Below are positions 1 to 5,288 of a DNA stretch of 6,702 nt, in pieces. The first letter of the stretch is position 1; every line of letters begins with the position of its first letter. The notes below the pieces were generated by a model. That model was given only the letters and a program-made list of their open reading frames with translations, ran no database searches and had not been told where the DNA came from. The stretch comes from Gammaproteobacteria bacterium. Lineage in GTDB: Bacteria; Pseudomonadota; Gammaproteobacteria; Magnimaribacterales; TMED112. Where the stretch lies: the NCBI GenBank assembly GCA_002684055.1, contig NYUL01000004.1, positions 2,364 through 9,065 on the forward strand, read 5' to 3'. The position numbers were made by a program, and so were the translations under genes.

Positions 1-159
1 GGAGTTTATGAAATTGTTGAAGAGGAAGGTAAAAAAAGGTTTCAAATTAATTCGCAAAACTGCATTCATTGTAAAACTTGTGACATCAAGGAGCCATCAC
101 AGAATATAGACTGGGTTTCACCAGAAGGTGGCGGTGGCCCCAACTATCCAAATATGTAG
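1..159 (+). CDS. Electron transfer flavoprotein:ubiquinone oxidoreductase, C-terminal end (partial)
   Basis: This is the last 52 codons of a gene whose start lies left of the window; frame 1 is open from base 1 to the TAG at 157-159. ETF-QO takes electrons from reduced electron transfer flavoprotein (fed by acyl-CoA and other dehydrogenases) and passes them through FAD and a 4Fe-4S cluster to ubiquinone at the membrane. The visible part is the family's C-terminal ferredoxin-like tail: a CIHCKTCDIKEP stretch with cysteines at visible residues 21, 24 and 27, then an IDWVSPEGGGGPNYPNM ending that is very typical of ETF-QO. The fourth cluster cysteine and the FAD domain must lie upstream, outside the window. 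Family assignment rests on this tail alone, but it is distinctive. The next gene begins 15 bases downstream on the same strand. Confidence 0.9.
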   Translation, partial: GVYEIVEEEGKKRFQINSQNCIHCKTCDIKEPSQNIDWVSPEGGGGPNYPNM

Positions 160-174
160 TAATCTATAACTACT

Positions 175-1950
175 ATGAAATTTGGACAATTATTAAGCGT
201 CGTACTTATTGCTGGATTTGTTGGTGTCGCAACAAACATTGGTTATGAATATATAACTACTGAAAAACCTCATCCAGATCAAAAGAAATTTAACGAATTC
301 TTAGACGAGAATTGGCAAGACTCTCTTGAAAGCAGCCCATTATTTGCTTCCCTTCTTGGTGATAAGAGATATGACGATCAGGTATCTAGTAACTCCATTG
401 AAGACTTTTTTTCCTCGAGTGAATATGAAAAGTATGTTCTGGAAGTGCTCAGTGATATCAGTCCTGAAAACCTGTCTGAAGACGGCAAGCTAAATTACAG
501 ATTGCTGAAGTCAGATTATGAAGTGAGCCTAGAAGGTAGAAAATATCCTGGTTATTACATGCGTTTGAATCAAAGAGGTGGTGTACAAGATTATTACCTA
601 TATGGAAACAGACTAAACTTTAGCGATCTTCAAAGTTATAAAAATTGGTTTGAAAGAATTAAGGGTTATACGCAAAACGTTAGAAATTCACTTTCTATCA
701 ATATAGAGGGACTAGAGCTGGGTTATACACAGCCCAAGTTAGTAACCAGAGGTGTCTCAGCTCAAATAGGCGCTATGCTTGAACAAGATGTTGAAGATCA
801 CCCTTACTACAAAATTTTTAAAGATGTTGGCAATGTTGCAACAACTGAGGAAGCAACTGCATTACAGAATGAAGTAAAGGAGTATATTCAAAATGTGTTG
901 AATCCTGCTTATCAAGAATTATACGACTTTCTAGTTAATGAATACTTGCCTAAATCAAGAGAATCAATAGGTATAAGTGATGTTCCAAATGGTAAAGAAT
1001 GGTATGAATATCTAGCAAGATACCACACTACAACAGACCTTACTCCAGATGAAATACATGAAATAGGTCTTAGAGAAGTCGCAAAAATTAGAGCAGAAAT
1101 GGAGGGCATTATTGCTCGCGTTGGCTGGGAGGGAGATTTTAACTCTTTCTTGCAATACCTTAGAACCGATCCTAAGTTTTACTATGAAACTGGTGAGGAA
1201 CTGTTGCAAGCATATAGAGCTATGTCAAAAGAAATAGATGCTTATATGCCAACATTATTTAATAAGTTACCAAGAGCTCCTTACGGTGTGATTCCTATAC
1301 CAATGGAGTCTGCTCCGTTTACAACAACCGCCTATTACAATGCACCAAGTGCCGGCAGACCAGGTTATTACTATGCCAACCTATATATGCCAGAAGTAAG
1401 GCCTAAATATGAAATTCCTGTGCTTTCTGTGCATGAAGCAGTGCCAGGTCATCACCATCAGATCTCATTAGCTCAAGAGATGGAAAATGTGCCTAATTTT
1501 AGGAAGTATTTGAGCATCACAGCTTTTGTTGAAGGCTGGGGTCTTTACAGTGAGCAGTTGGGTGAAAGTATGGGGATTTATGATGATCCTTACGATAAAT
1601 TTGGCCAACTTACATATGATATGTGGCGAGCTGTTAGATTAGTTGTTGATACAGGTATGCACTACAAAGATTGGTCCAGGGAAGATGCAGTTAATCTATT
1701 TCTAGATAATACTGCTAAAACTGAACAAGATATTAATAATGAAGTGGATAGGTATATTGCTTGGCCAGGACAAGCTCTTGCTTATAAAATTGGGCAGTTA
1801 AAAATCATGGAGCTCAGAGATAAAACTAAAGCAGCGCTCGGTGATGAATTTGATATCAAAGATTTTCATGATCATATGTTAAGTTTTGGTTCAGTTCCTT
1901 TGAATATACTTGAAGAAAAAGTTGATGAATTTATCGAACAAAATAAATAA
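175..1950 (+). CDS. DUF885 family zinc-metallopeptidase-like protein, exported or membrane-anchored
   Basis: A 591-residue protein of the DUF885 family, a group of zincin-like proteins usually about 580-620 residues long, so this one looks complete. The N-terminus has one basic residue and a hydrophobic stretch at about residues 5-22, giving a signal peptide or uncleaved anchor. There is no lipobox cysteine, so it is probably periplasmic or held at the outer face of the inner membrane. The metal-site signature is HEAVPGHHHQ (H420, E421, H426), followed 33 residues after H420 by EGWGLYSE (E453-E460), which supplies further likely ligand or catalytic acids. A conserved RYIAWPGQALAYKIG block starts at R526. 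Peptidase activity is inferred from the family; the substrate is unknown. No Shine-Dalgarno sequence precedes the ATG, but it is the only start that keeps the signal segment. Its 3' end overlaps the next gene by about 26 bases, so the two are probably co-transcribed. Confidence 0.88.
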   Translation: MKFGQLLSVVLIAGFVGVATNIGYEYITTEKPHPDQKKFNEFLDENWQDSLESSPLFASLLGDKRYDDQVSSNSIEDFFSSSEYEKYVLEVLSDISPENLSEDGKLNYRLLKSDYEVSLEGRKYPGYYMRLNQRGGVQDYYLYGNRLNFSDLQSYKNWFERIKGYTQNVRNSLSINIEGLELGYTQPKLVTRGVSAQIGAMLEQDVEDHPYYKIFKDVGNVATTEEATALQNEVKEYIQNVLNPAYQELYDFLVNEYLPKSRESIGISDVPNGKEWYEYLARYHTTTDLTPDEIHEIGLREVAKIRAEMEGIIARVGWEGDFNSFLQYLRTDPKFYYETGEELLQAYRAMSKEIDAYMPTLFNKLPRAPYGVIPIPMESAPFTTTAYYNAPSAGRPGYYYANLYMPEVRPKYEIPVLSVHEAVPGHHHQISLAQEMENVPNFRKYLSITAFVEGWGLYSEQLGESMGIYDDPYDKFGQLTYDMWRAVRLVVDTGMHYKDWSREDAVNLFLDNTAKTEQDINNEVDRYIAWPGQALAYKIGQLKIMELRDKTKAALGDEFDIKDFHDHMLSFGSVPLNILEEKVDEFIEQNK

Positions 1951-2230
1951 CTCAAAGGGCACAGTATTTCAAAAAAAAGTTTGGCATGAGATAGTCAAAA
2001 TACCGTCTGGTAGGGTATTAACCTATAAACAACTAGCAGCAAATATCGGTAAACCAAATGCTGCTAGAGCCGTTGCTAATGCATGTGGTGCCAACCCTTT
2101 TCCTGTAAAAGTTCCTTGCCATCGTGTGGTCGGTAGCAGTGGAAAACTGGGTGGCTTTTCACTGGAAGGTGGCACAGCAAAAAAACGAGCCTTGTTAGCA
2201 AAAGAATCAAGCAGAGAATTTAGTGATTAG
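1925..2230 (+). CDS. Stand-alone O6-alkylguanine-DNA alkyltransferase-type (MGMT/Ogt) DNA-binding domain protein, active-site Cys retained
   Basis: About 101 residues, consisting only of the C-terminal DNA-binding and active-site domain of the Ada/Ogt/MGMT family; the N-terminal domain of full-length Ogt (about 165-170 residues) is absent. The active-site motif PCHRVV carries C65. Spacing matches human MGMT: Y34, arginine-finger R48 (ARAVANACG) and hinge N57 lie 31, 17 and 8 residues before the cysteine, as Y114, R128 and N137 do before C145. E94 fits the glutamate of the catalytic relay after a two-residue insertion. It should therefore bind DNA and flip bases, and could transfer an alkyl group to itself. 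This differs from alkyltransferase-like (ATL) proteins, where Trp or Ala replaces Cys. I chose ATG 1925; in-frame TTG codons at 1910 and 1922 are alternatives. It overlaps the DUF885 gene by 26 bases in another frame. Repair activity is inferred, not shown. Confidence 0.85.
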   Translation: MNLSNKINNSKGTVFQKKVWHEIVKIPSGRVLTYKQLAANIGKPNAARAVANACGANPFPVKVPCHRVVGSSGKLGGFSLEGGTAKKRALLAKESSREFSD

Positions 2231-2255
2231 GGCTACTTTGCTAGCTAATTTTTTT
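2227..2255 (+). terminator. Weak candidate Rho-independent terminator after the alkyltransferase-type gene
   Basis: A short imperfect stem (2232-2235 pairing with 2242-2245, with a possible G-U extension and a few A-T pairs beyond a bulge) is followed by seven T residues at 2249-2255. The stem is only four to seven pairs, so efficiency would be low. If it works, it separates the small acidic gene from the genes upstream. Thermodynamic folding was not computed. Confidence 0.25.
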
Positions 2256-2269
2256 GTATCCTAATGCTT

Positions 2270-2273
2270 GGAG
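2270..2273 (+). promoter_or_regulatory. Shine-Dalgarno GGAG deciding the start of the small acidic gene
   Basis: GGAG lies 6 bases before ATG 2280. It overlaps the alternative in-frame TTG at 2268, which therefore cannot use it. This favours ATG 2280 as the true start. Confidence 0.65.
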
Positions 2274-2279
2274 ATACCT

Positions 2280-2453
2280 ATGGAAGATCAAGAATTGCAA
2301 CAGCTCGAAGAAGCAGTACTACATCTATTAGCGGCCGATACTGTCAGCGAAGAGTACCAAGCATTGCTTACCAACGAAGAAAAGCTAACTTATCTTTGCG
2401 AAACACTGCATGAACTAGCTGAAATGATGGACGAAGCTGAACAAGAAGAATAA
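2280..2453 (+). CDS. Small acidic hypothetical protein (57 aa)
   Basis: I do not recognise this protein. It is 57 residues long, very rich in Glu, Asp, Leu and Ala, with no hydrophobic export or membrane segment, so it is probably cytosolic. The pattern (ELQQLEEAVLHLLAAD, then YQALLTNEEKLTYLCETLHE, then LAEMMDEAEQEE) looks like two or three amphipathic helices with a charged C-terminal tail. That is the look of a small helical adaptor, antitoxin-like or nucleic-acid-mimic protein, but no family can be named. One cysteine is present, with no metal-binding pattern. The start at ATG 2280 is supported by GGAG 6 bases upstream; TTG 2268 would add four residues. It follows the alkyltransferase-type gene by 49 bases and ends 10 bases from the converging DUF1285 gene. 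The ribosome binding site and protein-like composition argue that it is real. Confidence 0.65.
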   Translation: MEDQELQQLEEAVLHLLAADTVSEEYQALLTNEEKLTYLCETLHELAEMMDEAEQEE

Positions 2454-2463
2454 AAATTTACTT

Positions 2464-2970
2464 CTAGTTTAGATAAAAACACTTGCCATCAGATTCAAGA
2501 TACATGGACATCCCATCTTGTTTTGATTCAGCGATAACCTTATAGAAAACATTTCTGCTCAATAAGGCAAAAATATGCTCTTTAAGCTTAATTTTTGGAT
2601 AAGGCTGATGATTGATCATCTCAACAGTTAGAGGGTTGTTTTGTGTCAATTTAACCCACTCTTGGGTATTGGTTTGAAAATAGTAATCACCTGCCTCTTG
2701 TTTGTAATCGATTATGCTGAAAATTTCTTTATCAACTAAAATTGGAATTTTCTCAACAGGAGTAACAGCAAAATAGCTGCCCTCTTCCCATTTCACAAGT
2801 TTTGAGAATAATTGGACCATAGCTAATCTTTCAATTTTAGAGTTGTTGTAGTACCAGTTAGCATCTGCATCTATACAAAACTTAACCCCTTCACAAAGCT
2901 TGGGATTCCATTGATCAAGTGGGTATTCGTTAAGTGTTAAGGCATTTTGTTCAAATTGTTTTAGGTCCAT
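2464..2970 (-). CDS. DUF1285 domain-containing protein
   Basis: A 168-residue soluble protein matching the DUF1285 family of unknown function, close to its usual length. Recognisable conserved blocks are PLDQWNPKLC (17-26), an ANWYYNNSKIERLAMVQLF stretch (37-55) that resembles the family's 'x-W-x-Y-x-G-x-P-I-x-R-x-x-L-V-x-L-F' pattern, FAVTPVEKIPI (67-77) and LLSRNVFYKVIAE (136-148). No signal peptide or membrane helix is visible. A clear GGGAG on the minus strand (plus-strand positions 2978-2982) lies 7 bases before the ATG and fixes the start. The gene overlaps the exporter gene upstream by 10 bases and is the last gene of the envelope operon. Its biochemical role is unknown; position suggests only co-expression with LPS and peptidoglycan precursor genes. 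Its stop is 10 bases from that of the converging small acidic gene. Confidence 0.85.
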   Translation of the reverse strand: MDLKQFEQNALTLNEYPLDQWNPKLCEGVKFCIDADANWYYNNSKIERLAMVQLFSKLVKWEEGSYFAVTPVEKIPILVDKEIFSIIDYKQEAGDYYFQTNTQEWVKLTQNNPLTVEMINHQPYPKIKLKEHIFALLSRNVFYKVIAESKQDGMSMYLESDGKCFYLN

Positions 2971-3581
2971 ACATATACTCCCAAAGTAAAGCCAATAGCT
3001 ATTAGAAAACAGGAAGAGACTTTTGAAATTGCCCTTTGTACCGAATGGTTTAGTAGTGACTTGAACCCCTTATTTAAGATAAAGCTTAATAGAACAAACC
3101 AAACAGCTGTTGCAATGAAAAAATACAAGGAAATGCTTAGCTGAAAAAATGTCGAAGTATTGAGCACAACACCACTGAAAAGAGAAACAAAAAAGATAAA
3201 AGCTTTCACATTGAAGATATTAACCATTAAGCCACCAGCAAAGCTTTGCCAGACATTTATTGATTGAGCTTCTTGTAAGGCAAGATCTTTAATAGCAGGA
3301 TCGGCCACTATTCCAGTCACACCAAGGTAGATCAGATAGCCTGCTCCAACTGTACCAATAATTGTGTAGAGACTTGGTATTTTCTGGTACAGAAAATCAA
3401 GACCTACAATAGCAAACAAACAATGTAAAAAGACGCCCAATCCTATACCAATAGCTGAAATTATTGAGCTTCTTAAGCCCTTTTCAAAGCTACTTTTAAC
3501 AATATAAAAAAAGTCTGGACCTGGTGAAGTAACAGCAACTAAATGAGCAAAAGCTAAAGATAAAAACAGTGAAATATTCAT
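2961..3581 (-). CDS. LysE/RhtB family amino-acid exporter
   Basis: A 206-residue integral inner-membrane protein of the LysE/RhtB translocator family, whose members export amino acids or related small molecules, usually at 200-215 residues with six hydrophobic segments. The N-terminal family signature is TSPGPDFFYIV (18-28), followed by the EKGLRSSIISAIGIGLGV block (33-50). Hydrophobic segments lie at roughly 2-20, 38-62, 68-91, 116-140, 146-170 and 186-205. In the middle motif, usually N-P-K, the proline is replaced (NVK, 124-126), a minor oddity. The substrate cannot be told from sequence; homoserine, threonine, lysine and other amino acids are all known in the family. The ATG overlaps the murB stop in an ATGA arrangement, so translation is probably coupled. 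The 3' end overlaps the DUF1285 gene by 10 bases. Confidence 0.88.
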   Translation of the reverse strand: MNISLFLSLAFAHLVAVTSPGPDFFYIVKSSFEKGLRSSIISAIGIGLGVFLHCLFAIVGLDFLYQKIPSLYTIIGTVGAGYLIYLGVTGIVADPAIKDLALQEAQSINVWQSFAGGLMVNIFNVKAFIFFVSLFSGVVLNTSTFFQLSISLYFFIATAVWFVLLSFILNKGFKSLLNHSVQRAISKVSSCFLIAIGFTLGVYVWT

Positions 3582-4549
3582 AGATATGTTGGCTCTCTTT
3601 CTAGTTCAATGTCGTAATGTTTCTTGACAAGGGTTTTGAGAAAATCCTCAAGGTGTCTTATATCTTTTGCAGAGGTTACCCCATTGCTAGTTAATACCAA
3701 AGCATGGTGTGTCCATAAGCCAACATTGCGTAATTTCATCCCTTTAAGTTGCAGGTTTTCAAGCATTTCACCAGCAGAAAGTTTAATTTTTCCATTCGGT
3801 AGCTCAAACTTCTTTAGGTCTATCAGCTTTTGATTCTTTTGAACGGCTTCAATATCAATAATAGGGTTTTTAAAAAAGCTGCCTAAATTAGGGAAGTCAT
3901 TAGGATCTGGTAACTTAGTATTTCTTATTGCTCTAATTTTATCGATCATATCTGAAGCTTTATTGAATTGAAGGTTTTGTAATCCTTCATATTCAAGGGA
4001 AGGATTAAATTGATTTGATAATTTAAAACCAACAGCAGTAACGATAAGATGAGTATTTTTCTGAAAAAGGCTTTGTCGGTAGCCAAATTCACAGTTATCA
4101 GCCTTAATTTTTCTGGTAATTTTAAGCTCTGTGTCAAAACACTCTACGTAATTTATGAAGGTCGATATTTCTAAACCGTAAGCGCCAATATTTTGAATGG
4201 GTGCGGCTCCAACAGTACCAGGTATACCTGCTAAATTTTCAAGTCCATAAATATTTTTGTTGGCACAGAAATTAATTAAATCGTCCCATTCCACTGCTGC
4301 TCCTACTTCAAGTAATCTATGACTATCGTCCTCTGTATAAGAAAAATTATTGTTAGCAGACTTTATTACTATTTTTGAAAAATACCGGGGAAAAATTGTA
4401 TTAGTTCCTGATCCAATGATTTGGAGCTCTCGTTGCTTATCCTCTGCGTGAGCTAGGATCTTAATAAGATCCTCTTCAGTCTCAAAGGAAAATACTTCTG
4501 AAGCTTCAGATTTTAAGTTTAAGCCATTGTATTTTGTTAGGTCATACAT
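3578..4549 (-). CDS. murB: UDP-N-acetylmuramate dehydrogenase (UDP-N-acetylenolpyruvoylglucosamine reductase)
   Basis: MurB is a cytosolic flavoenzyme that uses NADPH to reduce UDP-GlcNAc-enolpyruvate to UDP-MurNAc, the second committed step of peptidoglycan synthesis. At 323 residues it is near the 342 of E. coli MurB. FAD-binding features are GSGTN (46-50) and LAGIPGTVGAAPIQNIGAYG (106-125). FGYRQSLF (155-162) contains Y157 and R158, marking the type I enzyme with the tyrosine loop. The proton-donor serine is S224 in LGSFFKNP, and the C-terminal catalytic glutamate is probably E319 in LEREP. All key residues are present, so the enzyme should be active. The start is 4 bases after the kdsB stop, without an obvious Shine-Dalgarno sequence, suggesting coupled translation. 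Its stop overlaps the exporter start (ATGA). lpxK-kdsB-murB order is known from Pseudomonas-type genomes, which supports the call. Confidence 0.96.
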   Translation of the reverse strand: MYDLTKYNGLNLKSEASEVFSFETEEDLIKILAHAEDKQRELQIIGSGTNTIFPRYFSKIVIKSANNNFSYTEDDSHRLLEVGAAVEWDDLINFCANKNIYGLENLAGIPGTVGAAPIQNIGAYGLEISTFINYVECFDTELKITRKIKADNCEFGYRQSLFQKNTHLIVTAVGFKLSNQFNPSLEYEGLQNLQFNKASDMIDKIRAIRNTKLPDPNDFPNLGSFFKNPIIDIEAVQKNQKLIDLKKFELPNGKIKLSAGEMLENLQLKGMKLRNVGLWTHHALVLTSNGVTSAKDIRHLEDFLKTLVKKHYDIELEREPTYL

Positions 4550-4553
4550 TTTA

Positions 4554-5288
4554 TCAATTAGATTCTAGGTGTTGTCTTAGCTTCAATAAGTCCTCTTCAG
4601 TATCTATTCCCCAAGAATTGCCAAGAGCTACCTCTAAGACGTGCAAAGGAAGGCCATTATCAAGCGCGCGCATTTGTTCAAGTTTAAGGCTTAATTCATT
4701 TTGAGTTTGAGTTAATTTAGAGAAGCTGTGTAAAAAATGAGCTTGATAAGCATAGACCCCAACATGATGAAGAACTATTTTAGAGAAGTCTTTTACAAGA
4801 TTTGGGGTATCCCTAAAAAATTCTAGAGCTCTTGTATCTGTATCCACAATCACCTTAACCTTGTTTGAATCAAGCAAATCAGTATTTGATGTGAATTGTT
4901 TGGCAAGTGTGCCGTAGCTATGATTATTGTTCGACATAAAGGCGCCTAATTTATTGATTGCTTCAATCTCAATCATAGGTTCATCACCTTGAACATTTAT
5001 GATAAGTTCATCCGATTTTAAATTTGCTGCTTCAGTGTATTCACGTATTCTGTCTGTACCAGAATCATGCGTATTTTTTGAAAGAAAAGCTTCACCCCCA
5101 ATAGCACTTATGTGATTAAGAATTTCTTCAGAATCGGTAACAACAATTACTTCTTGAGCATTACTTTGCACGCACCTTTCCCATGTCATTTGAATAACAG
5201 TTTTACCTCCAATATTTTGTAAGAGTTTACGTGGCAATCTCTCGGATCCAATTCTTGCAGGAATCAGAATTCTGTAACTTTCAGCCAT
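4554..5288 (-). CDS. kdsB: 3-deoxy-manno-octulosonate cytidylyltransferase (CMP-Kdo synthetase)
   Basis: KdsB joins CTP and Kdo to make CMP-Kdo, the activated sugar that is added to lipid IVA at the base of the LPS core. At 244 residues it is close to the E. coli enzyme (248). The nucleotidyltransferase N-terminus reads IPARIGSERLPRKLL (9-23). HDSGTDRI (74-81) and NVQGDEP (98-104) follow, the latter with metal-binding D102. HHVGVYAY (174-181) and LEQMRALDNG (203-212) contact sugar and nucleotide in the family, and the second metal aspartate is likely D229 in GIDTEEDL (227-234). No key residue appears lost. The ATG overlaps the end of the LpxK frame by 8 bases, with a modest GGAA about 7 bases upstream. 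murB follows after 4 bases. The small YcaR-like gene often found beside kdsB is absent here. Confidence 0.96.
   Translation of the reverse strand: MAESYRILIPARIGSERLPRKLLQNIGGKTVIQMTWERCVQSNAQEVIVVTDSEEILNHISAIGGEAFLSKNTHDSGTDRIREYTEAANLKSDELIINVQGDEPMIEIEAINKLGAFMSNNNHSYGTLAKQFTSNTDLLDSNKVKVIVDTDTRALEFFRDTPNLVKDFSKIVLHHVGVYAYQAHFLHSFSKLTQTQNELSLKLEQMRALDNGLPLHVLEVALGNSWGIDTEEDLLKLRQHLESN

Noticed and set aside
912..1209. Two antisense reading frames opposite the DUF885 gene
   Set aside because: They lie wholly inside a gene with clear family motifs, have no recognisable domain and look like complementary-strand shadows.
1925..2230. Calling this an alkyltransferase-like (ATL) protein
   Set aside because: ATL proteins lack the active-site cysteine; here PCHRVV is intact, so only the length is ATL-like.
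2234..2262. Possible promoter (TATCCT at 2257-2262 with TACTTT 17 bases upstream) for the small acidic gene
   Set aside because: The -35 match is poor, and transcription would start almost on the ribosome binding site; too weak to list.
2454..2463. Bidirectional terminator between the converging genes
   Set aside because: Only 10 AT-rich bases separate the stops and I see no inverted repeat there.
3624..3833. Plus-strand reading frame opposite murB
   Set aside because: Antisense to the conserved C-terminal part of MurB, with no ribosome site or domain.
3946..4137. Second minus-strand frame inside murB
   Set aside because: Overlaps the FGYRQSLF region of MurB in another frame; no independent support.
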